49,281 nt of DNA from assembly GCA_016788315.1 (NCBI GenBank), contig JAEUSG010000213.1:1-49281 (forward strand). Reading direction: 5' to 3'. The stretch comes from Fibrobacterota bacterium. GTDB lineage: Bacteria; Fibrobacterota; OXYB2-FULL-49-7; JAEUSG01. Of this stretch, positions 16,332 to 25,369 are shown in pieces. The position numbers and the translations under genes are program-made. Numbering within the stretch: position 1 is the stretch's first letter; every line of letters begins with the position of its first letter. Under the pieces are notes generated by a model. That model was not told the origin of the DNA, searched no databases, and saw nothing but the letters and a program-made list of their open reading frames with translations.

Positions 16332-19091
16332 TTATTTGCACAACATCAGTCTTGCGGTTTTCACAGTTCTGGCGGACTTCAATTTTGCCACATAGATTCC
16401 TGATGACAACTTTGATCCGTCGAAAGTAAAGGTGTGACTCCCAACTGTATAGATTCCATTTGCAGCGCTTTTGACAAGAGATCCTATTGCATCATATATG
16501 TCAAGCTTTACAGCCGCTGTTGCAGGAAGCGTTATTGTTAAGCGACATGATGGATTAAATGGATTGGGATAGTTTCGAAGAGTCATTCCATCGTCCATTT
16601 CAATTGCAGCTTCAGATGTTGTTGTGTGCGATGTCAGTCCTGGGTAATTATCCACTGCATAATCCATTTTCACTCTTACAATTCTCTGATTTGACAGATC
16701 GGCTACATATATATAATCTTCAGATGCTGCAACATTACCAGACCAGCCGATCGGAATTCCGCTGCCTCCCCTTGAATCAGTATTGCCATATTTTCCGAAA
16801 TCTGCTATTGTATTACCCTCATTGTCAACAACAGCAACCTTACTTGAAGAACCCGACGGGATATATAATCTGCCGTATGGATCTACATCAAACCTCGGAC
16901 TGGTGCAGGTACACTGATTTGGAAATTGACCAAATGGATGTTTGTATATCTTATCTGCACCTGTAACGTTCTTTGCTGCAATCGCAGCTGTTGCGTCCGG
17001 CTTTATTTTAATTATCGACCCGCCGGCATTCTTGAGCGGAGCATCACTTTCAAACCCTGGAGTAAGAAGCCAGCCGGCCGGCTGATATTTCACTCCTACA
17101 TAAAGATTTCCTGCGGCATCAAATTTAACACAGGAAGCGTTCTCACGGCTGTCATGTGTAAACACAATCTTCCCGTTTCCGCTTGTATAACCAGTATCAG
17201 GATAAATGTAAAGATTTGTTCTTTCGTCAAAGACTGCTACCTGTTTCTGCCAGCTTACTGCCAGCCCAAGATGGTTCGACCCCTCAAAGACAATATTGGG
17301 AGTTATAAGATTGGTATTAGTGTTTGAATAATTTTTGGCCACAAAATTCTGATCGTAACGTGAAACAGGATTGCTATAACTTGCGGATGTTGCTACCCCT
17401 TTTTCAGAGTAAATTGCGCCATTCGGACCGATTGTCATTTCATCAGCTTTTATTGAACTGAAGAAACCCTGCGGATTATTCCAGTCTGAAATCCAGGCGC
17501 AGTTTCCGCCCCCTTCATACCAGTTCAGATTAAGCCAGTAGAGTTTATCTGTTTTTCTATCAACCATCATTCGTGAAAATGGTCCAACAACACCGGAACC
17601 GCCACCTGTGGCAACATACTTAGTAACTGGAAAATTCTGTTCAATTGTAAACTTTGTTTCATCGTCGCGGAAACGGCATACCCCGGATGAACCTTGCCCA
17701 AACCAGATCTTTGTCTTTCCTTCATTTTCTGCAAGTGCTATATATGAAGGGCCGACAGAGGCATCAACAGGATAAACAAGACGGGTTGTTGCAATGGGAG
17801 TGCCGACATTTGGCCACGCTTTATATCTGTAAAGAATAGATCCTTCATCCCATTTTCTGCGGACAACGTAGATATATCCGGTACGTTTACTTACAGCTAC
17901 ATTAAATGGAGAGGCAAATGGAATAGCACCAAGCATTGTTCCGTTTTTATCATAAACGCCAATTTGATTATGAAGTCTGTCGGCAAGATATACATTACCC
18001 TGTGTGTCAACTGCTGTCTGTAATGCTGAAGAGATTAGCGCATATTGTGAAAGTCCTTTTGCAGCTCTCGATGCTGCGCTGCCTGGGACAGAGTCCAGGG
18101 CGATGAAAGAAGAGATCTCGCCGGTTGATCTGTTTATTTTATAGACATGACCTTCAGCCCAGAATCCTGTTGAACATACTACTGTAACTGTATTACCATT
18201 TGCAAATTGACCGAAATAATAGCCGGAAAGGTAGACAAAATTGGGATCGTTTGATGGCGTATAAAAACAGGCTCCGAGTTGTTTGAAGTTGGTTCCGGTA
18301 GGCCGTGCAGGAGCATTCTTAAAAATTGGAGAAACTCCATTAACACGCGCTCCATTCTGGCTTAGTTGATACAGGCTGTCGCCCCAAGCGATTAAAACTT
18401 CACCATTTGCCCCTGTGAAAGGAAAAAGAGAGGGCGACAAGGCTTTGTCTCCTACATTTGTCAATAGGCTATCCCATACCGGATACCCATTATAGGTTAT
18501 TACTGCTTTTGGTGCCCAGCCTCCTTCCGGCAGAAGATTGATATTTCGTGACACCTGCACAGAATCACGGGAAAGATTCTCGGGTGGTGGAAAGAGGGTT
18601 TTAAGATAATTACCGGAAGCATCAAATTTCCTGAGAAAAGGGTAGACGGTTGTTTTACCCAATACACATAGATTGCCATCCGGATCCAGATTTATTCCGC
18701 CAAGTGCTCCGTTCATATTGAGCAGATCTTCAGCTCCAAAACCTGCCAGTTTCGGCTGCATGCCTGCACGTACACGCGCCTTAAGCGAAAGCGGATTAGA
18801 GGCCGTATTACCGAAATCATCCTTTCCATCCCAGATTATTGATTGACGGGTTGTTCCGCTTTGAAGCGGCAGCGGAGCCTTAGACCCAAGCCGGCCCGCA
18901 GCCAAATGCCTGACTATAGACGAATCTGCGGTATTAACTACCGATACTTCAACATCTGTTGTTTCATCAACTGCGAATTCAACCAGAAAAGTACCATTTC
19001 CATTTGAAGTTATTTTGGGCGACTCGATAAATGCAATGCTAAATGCCTGCCCAATTAGACCTAAAAGGATGATAAACCCTTTTTTTTTCAT
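16332..19091 (-). CDS. Secreted NHL/beta-propeller protein, second paralogue
   Basis: 919 residues, homologous along its length to the protein at 227-3133. Signal peptide about 1-18 (MKKKGFIILLGLIGQAFS). FlgD-like domain with VRHLAAGRLGSKAPLPL and IIWDGKDDFGN. NHL-like strands follow (GNVYLADRLHNQIGVYD, GNLYVGVKYQPAG, CTSPRFDVDPYGRLYIPSG, DYIYVADLSNQRIVRVKMD), then a tail with YPNPFNPSCRL, SSGIYVAKL and MLCK. Presumed surface-exposed binding protein; no catalytic residues recognised. It lies 130 bp downstream of the second sigma-54 activator on the same strand, and converges on the PcRGLX-like gene with a 71-bp gap. A candidate sigma-70 promoter lies at 19155-19183. No sigma-54 site was found in its own upstream gap. 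Confidence 0.75.
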   Translation of the reverse strand: MKKKGFIILLGLIGQAFSIAFIESPKITSNGNGTFLVEFAVDETTDVEVSVVNTADSSIVRHLAAGRLGSKAPLPLQSGTTRQSIIWDGKDDFGNTASNPLSLKARVRAGMQPKLAGFGAEDLLNMNGALGGINLDPDGNLCVLGKTTVYPFLRKFDASGNYLKTLFPPPENLSRDSVQVSRNINLLPEGGWAPKAVITYNGYPVWDSLLTNVGDKALSPSLFPFTGANGEVLIAWGDSLYQLSQNGARVNGVSPIFKNAPARPTGTNFKQLGACFYTPSNDPNFVYLSGYYFGQFANGNTVTVVCSTGFWAEGHVYKINRSTGEISSFIALDSVPGSAASRAAKGLSQYALISSALQTAVDTQGNVYLADRLHNQIGVYDKNGTMLGAIPFASPFNVAVSKRTGYIYVVRRKWDEGSILYRYKAWPNVGTPIATTRLVYPVDASVGPSYIALAENEGKTKIWFGQGSSGVCRFRDDETKFTIEQNFPVTKYVATGGGSGVVGPFSRMMVDRKTDKLYWLNLNWYEGGGNCAWISDWNNPQGFFSSIKADEMTIGPNGAIYSEKGVATSASYSNPVSRYDQNFVAKNYSNTNTNLITPNIVFEGSNHLGLAVSWQKQVAVFDERTNLYIYPDTGYTSGNGKIVFTHDSRENASCVKFDAAGNLYVGVKYQPAGWLLTPGFESDAPLKNAGGSIIKIKPDATAAIAAKNVTGADKIYKHPFGQFPNQCTCTSPRFDVDPYGRLYIPSGSSSKVAVVDNEGNTIADFGKYGNTDSRGGSGIPIGWSGNVAASEDYIYVADLSNQRIVRVKMDYAVDNYPGLTSHTTTSEAAIEMDDGMTLRNYPNPFNPSCRLTITLPATAAVKLDIYDAIGSLVKSAANGIYTVGSHTFTFDGSKLSSGIYVAKLKSARTVKTARLMLCK

Positions 19092-19154
19092 AAAAAACCC
19101 ACTTTCGGTAAAATATTTGTATCAGAAATGTTTCGCACATTATCGACAGTAACA

Positions 19155-19183
19155 AATTTACCTCAAAATATAATACTAGTCAA
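19155..19183 (-). promoter_or_regulatory. Candidate sigma-70 promoter for the second NHL gene
   Basis: On the minus strand TTGACT (19178-19183) is followed by a 17-base spacer and TAAATT (19155-19160), about 65 bp before the ATG at 19091. The -35 matches 5 of 6 and the -10 matches 4 of 6. Confidence 0.35.
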
Positions 19184-19221
19184 CTGTTTTTTATTTTCAG
19201 GGAGCATTACATACTATAGAT

Positions 19222-21573
19222 TCAAATTCTATGTGTGTCGGGATTTATGTCATACCTTTTAAGATGATAATATAGTGTCTGGCGGCTTATTGAAAGTTCT
19301 GTTGCCGTTTTAACAATGTTGCCGTTATTCTTCCGAAGATACTCCATTAATTTCTCCTTTGTTATACCGCGAGCCGGAACTTTTTCTTTTTCCTGGCCTT
19401 GCACAATTGAATGGGTATTCTTCTCAAGAGAATATTTAAGGGAAATTAGATCTGCTCTTATTTCATTTTTATCGCAGAATAAAACCGCATGGTGTAGAAC
19501 ATTCTTAAGTTCTCTTATGTTGCCTGGCCACCAGTAATCATGAAGTTTTCTGTATGCATCACCCGTGAGTCCGGTGATTTGTTTGCCGTATTGGATATTA
19601 TACTGACGTATGAAATGGTCGCATAGTAGCGGCAGATCATCTTTTCTTTCGCAAAGCGGCGGCAGTTTGAGAGTGATTACATTGATTCTGAAAAAGAGAT
19701 CCTGTCTGAAGGTTCCCTGCTGCACAAGCAGATCCAGCGGAATATTGGAGGCAATGATAATGCGAAGATTCAGATGGATAGGCCTTTGTCCGCCGACGCG
19801 GGTTACATTGAAATCCTGAAGGAAATTTAATAGCTTGGCCTGAACCTCTGCCGAAAGATTGTTTATTTCATCGATGAACAGTGTACCGCCTTCAGCCTGT
19901 TCAAACTTTCCTTTTCGCGACTGGAGCGCACCGGTGAATGACCCTTTTTCGTGACCAAACAGCTCGGACTCAATTAGAGAAGGAGCCAGAGATGAGCAAT
20001 CGACCTTAATAAATGGTCCTTTTGAGAAAAGGCTTCTTGTGTGAATGTAATGAGCCAGAACCTCTTTACCGCTTCCTGTTTCGCCTTGTATAAGAACAGT
20101 GGCATTTGAATTGGCAATTATCTCAGCTTTACTGCGTATTGTACGGAGTTCTTCGCATTCACCAAGCAGTATGCTGGATTCATCGCCGCGTGAAGTCAAT
20201 AGACTGCGCAGACGTTCACCCTCACGTTTTTCAATCTGATAGGAATTTTGTGTTTTAATGAGTGATTCCTGAAGGCGGGTAATGTCCCGAAGCAGATATC
20301 CATGAATATCAGGATAAGAACCGGTAAGTGAAATATTATAAAAGCGACTTAGCATGAAGTAAATAGGCCGTGGAACAGTCAGCCGGACAGTAACATCTGT
20401 CCGATCATATTCCAAGGTTCTCTTTTCTGCATATAGAGCCGCATTATGAAGCATTACTGAACACCCAGGGCGTAAATAGAGTGAGAAATAGGCTTTGGGA
20501 TTGGAAATCAGTTCGAAGTCGTTATATCTTATAATCTCATCGTTATTGACATTCCAATATAGTCCGGTCAATCGTTTCTCAATACTGTAATTAAGGCGCC
20601 CGGTAAATGGTGTTATAGTGTTGTCCGATTCGACAGTAGGATATGTATAGCGTTTCAGGAAAGCGCGCCGGCGTCCTGAATAGTTTACACCCCAGGAGTA
20701 GCCCTTCATGTCAAGATATTCACTATCACCTTTACGGTCGCCTAATATAACGAGCGGAGGCTCTCCTTTAATTGGTGTGAAAGCCGTCTCAAAGCGGAAA
20801 TCATGAGCATCTATATCAATAGGATGCAGAAATGTGATATAGCTGCCCTCATTATGCTGGTTTTCCCAAAGCAGTCCATCACTTGTTAACGTGAAATATG
20901 CCTTGTTATCACGCTCTATTATATTTGCAGAATCTGTCAAATTGTCCAGTCTGAATATCAGTTCGGAGTAATCACGATTCAGACCATGGAAGCGGCTGAA
21001 AAAATCATTCTGCAATTGAATTGGAGTCGGTGTGAAAAAGGCACCGCAAGGCAATCCTAAAAGTTCTGAAGGATCCGGGTATTGCTCTTTGAAGTAATTG
21101 TAAAAGCCGTCATTAAAACCACGAAGGTTGCTTTGGGTGTCTATGTATATCATTGCGTTGGCCATAGGACTGAAAATATTAGGAAAGAGTTCAGGCATTA
21201 TGACAGTACCTATGAAGCGACCATCATCGAGTGGGTTAACCATCAGCATACAGATGGGTAACGAAGTATAAAAATTGGGAATGGTTCCTGCTTTAAAAAA
21301 GTCACTTCTAGCCCTGAAGATATAGGGTACATCGATGTTGGTGGAGAGTTTTTGAATACCTCTGACGTCAAAACAGTTAAAAACATTACCAGCCATTTTT
21401 ATAGGAGCGAAAACTTCGTTTTTATAGTAGAAAGTTTCCCGTTCCCAGAAAGTGATTATATCACCATTCTCATTCAATAAAAGATAGGCACTCTTGCTGT
21501 GCGTAGCCCAGAAAGGGAACTTTGCCTTAGCTAATAATGAGTTAAAGTCCATTTGGTGTAATATAAGTGACAT
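19222..21573 (-). CDS. Sigma-54 activator with PAS and jelly-roll sensor domains
   Basis: 783 residues from the ATG at 21573; an upstream TTG (21588) and a later ATG (21552) are also possible. Order: N-terminal region; PAS-like (about 135-185, MANAMIYIDTQSNLRGFND); jelly-roll/lectin-like domain (about 205-385, with MKGYSWG and FSLYLRPGCSVML, matching KGYSAG and [11 protein letters not shown] in the paralogue); a linker (RPIYFMLSRFYN...IHGYLLRDITRLQES); an AAA+ core with Walker A GETGSGKE (497-504), GSFTGA loop (544-549, one substitution from GAFTGA), Walker B FIDE (566-569), WWPGNIREL; and a Fis-type HTH (NGNIVKTATELSISRQTLYYHL). It ends after the HTH, unlike the fused paralogue at 5441. It probably activates sigma-54 promoters near the divergent PcRGLX-like gene. 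Its sensor input is inferred to be a sugar or nucleotide-sugar-like ligand. Confidence 0.85.
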   Translation of the reverse strand: MSLILHQMDFNSLLAKAKFPFWATHSKSAYLLLNENGDIITFWERETFYYKNEVFAPIKMAGNVFNCFDVRGIQKLSTNIDVPYIFRARSDFFKAGTIPNFYTSLPICMLMVNPLDDGRFIGTVIMPELFPNIFSPMANAMIYIDTQSNLRGFNDGFYNYFKEQYPDPSELLGLPCGAFFTPTPIQLQNDFFSRFHGLNRDYSELIFRLDNLTDSANIIERDNKAYFTLTSDGLLWENQHNEGSYITFLHPIDIDAHDFRFETAFTPIKGEPPLVILGDRKGDSEYLDMKGYSWGVNYSGRRRAFLKRYTYPTVESDNTITPFTGRLNYSIEKRLTGLYWNVNNDEIIRYNDFELISNPKAYFSLYLRPGCSVMLHNAALYAEKRTLEYDRTDVTVRLTVPRPIYFMLSRFYNISLTGSYPDIHGYLLRDITRLQESLIKTQNSYQIEKREGERLRSLLTSRGDESSILLGECEELRTIRSKAEIIANSNATVLIQGETGSGKEVLAHYIHTRSLFSKGPFIKVDCSSLAPSLIESELFGHEKGSFTGALQSRKGKFEQAEGGTLFIDEINNLSAEVQAKLLNFLQDFNVTRVGGQRPIHLNLRIIIASNIPLDLLVQQGTFRQDLFFRINVITLKLPPLCERKDDLPLLCDHFIRQYNIQYGKQITGLTGDAYRKLHDYWWPGNIRELKNVLHHAVLFCDKNEIRADLISLKYSLEKNTHSIVQGQEKEKVPARGITKEKLMEYLRKNNGNIVKTATELSISRQTLYYHLKRYDINPDTHRI

Positions 21574-21577
21574 ATTA

Positions 21578-21587
21578 TGACATGTCA
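21578..21587. promoter_or_regulatory. Perfect palindrome TGACATGTCA in the divergent gap
   Basis: A ten-base perfect palindrome just before the activator start and about 95 bp upstream of the candidate sigma-54 site at 21681. That distance suits an activator-binding site. A related GCATGTGC lies at about 21623-21630. Confidence 0.25.
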
Positions 21588-21680
21588 ATGTAAAATAAAC
21601 TTAATCTTTTATATTACACATAGCATGTGCGATAGCGACATAAAATCAATAGATTCAGTTAGATAGCTATTTATACTGAA

Positions 21681-21695
21681 TGGTCTGATAGTTGA
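21681..21695 (+). promoter_or_regulatory. Weak sigma-54-like element before the second PcRGLX-like gene
   Basis: TGGTCTGATAGTTGA has TGG and TTG at the right spacing for a -24/-12 promoter, but the final C of the -12 GC is A. It lies about 57 bp before the ATG and opposite a sigma-54 activator gene, which is why it is listed despite the mismatch. Confidence 0.3.
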
Positions 21696-21752
21696 GTATA
21701 TATCATATCTATTAAGCGCTAAATTTGTCTATTCACAATGAAAGGGCTGCAC

Positions 21753-24698
21753 ATGCTTAAAAGAACACTTTCTGTTACACTACTAGTTTCAACTTTGACA
21801 ATTTCCGGTGTCATCAGTCTTTCCGAAAATGCAGGAGTTGCCCGATCAAACGAATTTGTCTCATTTGGGATTCCTCTGGCAATGGGCGAACTTCCAGCTC
21901 AGACTATCGGAGAGGATGCTCCGCTCGGTATTTCCGGAACTCCCGCTCAGTTCAAGGTATTGTCAAAGTGGTATGACGGAAGTGCACGTTGGGTGCTTGC
22001 AAGTTTCATGACCGATTTTACTGCAAATGAGACAAAGAAAATAGTTTTCGGAAAAGGGGGAGGAAGCGCAGTAAAACAGAACCTTACTTTAACAGACAGG
22101 AACGATACAGTCACCGTAAATACAGGAGTTGTCAGAATAGAGATGCTTAAAGGGAGACGCTTTAATGTTGTCAATCGGGTCTGGCGCGGTCAGGATCTTA
22201 TTCTTGACAATACCGGTATGCCGGGATTTCTTCTGCGAACTGATTCTGCAAACGGAGACACTGGTCTGTACAAAGGGGGAGCACTTACCGATTCATTCCG
22301 CGTTGAGGAAAATGGACCTATTCGTGCCAGTGTATATGTGGCAGGCCGCTTTTATAAAGGTGATTCCATACTGAAGTCAGGGGGATTGCCAAGCTGCGTA
22401 TCAAGAACAAGTCCTCCATACATCAGATTTATGACTCGCATCTATTTTTACAACAACAGCGACGAAATAAAAGTTACAACAATTCTGCATAACACAGGCA
22501 CCAATGGTTTACAGGGACAGGGACCGGCCGCAGGTGGTCCTGTAACATATGTGTATGATGCTGCTACCACAAAAACCTATGCGCATTGTGATTATCAATC
22601 ACAGTATCTTCACTTTAAGGAATTCTATTACGATTTTAAAACTGTATTGGGAAATGTCAAAACTGCGACTACAGAAAACAATGTTACAGCAAGCCTTAAC
22701 GGAACTGACCGTTTTTCCTTCCTTCAGACAACACCGGCAAAATATTACATTTTCAAAAATGGAAGCCAGACTGCAAATGGATCTCAAGGTCTCGGCTACA
22801 TGGATATCAAGAATTCAAATCTTGGTGTTTCAGTCGCTTTGAAGTACTGCTGGGAGGTTTTTCCCAAAAGGCTTGATCTGTTCGGCGATACACTCCGGAT
22901 GAATCTCTTTCCAAGAGACATTGCACCGGCAGACACCTATGTTTACAATAATGGAGTACCGTCTCATTATGTTCTGCCTGCAGGAGGCTGGTACCGCAGT
23001 GACCTCTTTTTCCGTTTTCATAACGGAAATTCAGATGTTCAGGCCTTTGCCAAAGCGCGTCGTAATCCAGTAATGCCAAGGTTCGAAGATCGCTATCTTC
23101 ATGCTACTCAGGCAATACAGGGTTTCTACTCAGATACAATGCGCTTTTTGGAACCTGCAGGCGGCCTTGAACAGCGTCTCTTTGAACGGAAGCGCCAGAT
23201 GAGCGGCGTTATGTATGATTACGATATGACAGAAGATAAAAATAACACATCGGGGTACCCCAGACAATCGCTCTGGGAGGTTTGGGCCAGCAGTAACAAC
23301 TATATGGGTGAGCTTCATATGGGAGATCTTCGATGGACAAGCGGTTACAGTAATCTCCATTATGATCAGACTGCCGGTGTTGTGAACAGTTTTCTCCGCA
23401 CCGGCAATTATAAGGCGTGGCAGGTAGCACAGATGATGGCATGGAGACGCGCTAATTTGTCAACATATCACAGAAATAATGGAAGCCCTATTACCGATGG
23501 GATGAGCATATATGAGTCATCTCCTATGCATATGAACAATGCAAATGCTTCACCGCGTGCATCACATCACTGGTGTGAAGGATTGGGACTCTATTACTCT
23601 CTTACTGGTGATGAATTTTCAGGAGAATCATTCCGTGAAGGAACAGAAGCAGCTTTCTGGCATTTTGTTTGGGGAATGTCTCCAAATATGTCAAAAATAT
23701 ATATACAAAAAGAGATAAGGACTATCAGTTGGTCTTTGCTGAATCTGTGTGCAGGATATTGGAATCTGTCCGACGAGAAATACTACGATATGCTGAAAGC
23801 GGCTATCCGTAAATCGCTGCTCCCTACAGAACAGGCAATGGGCCCGGGATTTATGACAGACTCTTCAAAGTTTGACCAGATGACCGGATATATGGGAACA
23901 CCACTTGTATATGTATACCATACTCTTAAACCATCCGACAGCGGATTAAAGGATACGGTTGCGCAGTTGATTTACCGTCTATGGCAACGCGCAGAGAGCA
24001 GGAAATTGGCTGCCGGCAGAATTACATCAACCCATTTCTTCTCACCAAGATATGAAAATATGTACACATCTGGGGGGCTCGATCATATTGTGCAGACCGA
24101 TTACTACGGGTTTGTCTGGCGCCATTTCGGCCGTCAGGATGCCAGATTACAGGCAATGATGGATGCCTTCTGTGTAGTTGGATACAGTCAGCGCTTTTCC
24201 GGAGGTATCGATTCTGTAAAGCTCGATTACTACTCTCCTGCAATTTACAAAAGCAATATGTACTCCGGTTCTGAAACAAAGCTTCATGGCAAAATTGGAC
24301 TTTTCGGCAGAAAGTTAATGGAGTACGAATATGACAGTTTGTGTCCTGTTCAGCCCGGTGATGGTTCGCTTACAGTTGTAGCGGCAGAAAAAGTTAACGA
24401 TCAGATACCTGAATTCGGATTAATAAAAGGCTATCCGAATCCATTTAATCCGGTTACTAATATTATCTTCTCTTTGTCCAGGGTGAACGCAGGAAAAACT
24501 GCAGAAATCTCTGTCTTTGATTTGGCAGGAAAGCAGGTGTTACGCAGGGAACTGCATGTTGACAAACCCGGTCGTCATACAGTATGCTGGAATGGAAAGG
24601 ATGATAACGGCAGATCTGTAGCGACAGGTGTTTACTTTGCACAAGTTTCTATAGGTGCTAATAAAAGTGCAATTTTAAAGTTAATACTTATGAAGTAA
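21753..24698 (+). CDS. Secreted PcRGLX/YetA-like protein, second copy, with sorting tail
   Basis: 981 residues from the ATG at 21753, preceded by AAAGGG at about 6-nt spacing; an ATG at 21738 overlaps that site. Signal peptide about 1-20. The N-terminal RIFT-barrel block (NAGVARSNEFVSFGIPLAMG, LSKWYDGSARWVLASF) matches the first copy. Middle beta-sandwich with VTTILHNTGTNG. C-terminal alpha-helical toroid with HHWCEGLGLYYSLTGDE and GFVWRHFG. Tail with YPNPFNPVTNIIF, WNGKDDNGRSVATGVYFAQV. Inferred extracellular polysaccharide lyase or a binding relative; catalytic residues not assigned. First gene of a co-directional run (kelch, toroid-LamG, DUF2961) with gaps of 83, 44 and 149 bp, so a carbohydrate operon is likely. 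Divergent from the sigma-54 activator. Confidence 0.65.
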   Translation: MLKRTLSVTLLVSTLTISGVISLSENAGVARSNEFVSFGIPLAMGELPAQTIGEDAPLGISGTPAQFKVLSKWYDGSARWVLASFMTDFTANETKKIVFGKGGGSAVKQNLTLTDRNDTVTVNTGVVRIEMLKGRRFNVVNRVWRGQDLILDNTGMPGFLLRTDSANGDTGLYKGGALTDSFRVEENGPIRASVYVAGRFYKGDSILKSGGLPSCVSRTSPPYIRFMTRIYFYNNSDEIKVTTILHNTGTNGLQGQGPAAGGPVTYVYDAATTKTYAHCDYQSQYLHFKEFYYDFKTVLGNVKTATTENNVTASLNGTDRFSFLQTTPAKYYIFKNGSQTANGSQGLGYMDIKNSNLGVSVALKYCWEVFPKRLDLFGDTLRMNLFPRDIAPADTYVYNNGVPSHYVLPAGGWYRSDLFFRFHNGNSDVQAFAKARRNPVMPRFEDRYLHATQAIQGFYSDTMRFLEPAGGLEQRLFERKRQMSGVMYDYDMTEDKNNTSGYPRQSLWEVWASSNNYMGELHMGDLRWTSGYSNLHYDQTAGVVNSFLRTGNYKAWQVAQMMAWRRANLSTYHRNNGSPITDGMSIYESSPMHMNNANASPRASHHWCEGLGLYYSLTGDEFSGESFREGTEAAFWHFVWGMSPNMSKIYIQKEIRTISWSLLNLCAGYWNLSDEKYYDMLKAAIRKSLLPTEQAMGPGFMTDSSKFDQMTGYMGTPLVYVYHTLKPSDSGLKDTVAQLIYRLWQRAESRKLAAGRITSTHFFSPRYENMYTSGGLDHIVQTDYYGFVWRHFGRQDARLQAMMDAFCVVGYSQRFSGGIDSVKLDYYSPAIYKSNMYSGSETKLHGKIGLFGRKLMEYEYDSLCPVQPGDGSLTVVAAEKVNDQIPEFGLIKGYPNPFNPVTNIIFSLSRVNAGKTAEISVFDLAGKQVLRRELHVDKPGRHTVCWNGKDDNGRSVATGVYFAQVSIGANKSAILKLILMK

Positions 24699-24720
24699 CG
24701 CACCTATTGTTTTTGCGTTA
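24696..24720 (+). terminator. Small hairpin at gene end
   Basis: TAACGCA (24696-24702) pairs with TGCGTTA (24714-24720) over an 11-base loop. It begins at the stop codon of the PcRGLX-like gene. Only short T-runs follow, so it may be an attenuating or RNA-stabilising hairpin rather than a full terminator. Confidence 0.3.
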
Positions 24721-24781
24721 TTGTCTATTGATTGGTTACTTTTGATTCAAGAGAGAAGAAATATTCAAGAATGGAGGCAGC

Positions 24782-25363
24782 ATGAAAAGTATTATAGCAT
24801 TGATTTTTCTGACAATGATGATTTCCAGTATATCCGCATCTTCCTGGTCCAAATTGACAGTAGGCGCGAATGGAACTGTTCGCGGAACTGCACTATTCTA
24901 TCAGCCTGACAGTAACCGGTTTATCAGACTTCTTGGAGCAGGATACACTGCTCCACCCGAACCATATGAAGTTCAAATGTTTACGTTTAGCGAAAACAGA
25001 TGGGTCAATTTTCTTCCGCACGACTCACTCTATGGTTCAGCTGCGGTTAGCGACAGTCTTGAAGCGCTGGCTGGGAAATGGTCTGATAGCACAGGAAACT
25101 CTTATGGAAACGGCAAGTCAGTGGCAAAAGATTACTTTGGATTTTACGCACGCCAGGGGTACCTTCGTGTTAAGGAAGGCGGCATATGGAATCAGTATAC
25201 GTACGATACAGACGCTAAAAAGTTCTACTGTCTTCGCCACGGTCGCACAAATGCAGCCGGCTTCCGCCCAATATTTCTGAGTTATAGTCCTGTCACCCGT
25301 CTATGGGATACTGTAGGCTGCAAGTTTCCTGAGCCCCTTAAGTCAACGTCTGAATTGCGCTGA
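24782..25363 (+). CDS. Kelch-repeat secreted protein, N-terminal piece of a TGA-interrupted gene
   Basis: 193 residues with a signal peptide (about 1-20, MKSIIALIFLTMMISSISAS) and the start of a kelch-type propeller (YQPDSNRFIRL, RPIFLSYSPVTRLWDTVG). It stops at TGA 25361-25363, directly after STSELR. The same reading frame then continues without further interruption into 25370-27397. In related kelch proteins a Trp is expected here (LRW-SSMAYDPVN), and TGA is one base from TGG. This piece alone carries the export signal but no sorting tail. Best read as one 870-residue gene broken by a nonsense mutation, unless read through. AATGGAGGCAGC precedes the ATG, giving a good ribosome site. Confidence 0.7.
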   Translation: MKSIIALIFLTMMISSISASSWSKLTVGANGTVRGTALFYQPDSNRFIRLLGAGYTAPPEPYEVQMFTFSENRWVNFLPHDSLYGSAAVSDSLEALAGKWSDSTGNSYGNGKSVAKDYFGFYARQGYLRVKEGGIWNQYTYDTDAKKFYCLRHGRTNAAGFRPIFLSYSPVTRLWDTVGCKFPEPLKSTSELR

Positions 25364-25369
25364 AGTTCA

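Noticed and set aside
25361-25363. TGA read as selenocysteine or as a reassigned codon
   Set aside because: The position fits a kelch Trp rather than a redox site, no selenocysteine-insertion hairpin was recognised after it, and TGA is used as a normal stop elsewhere in the window (for example phoH and the BNR gene).
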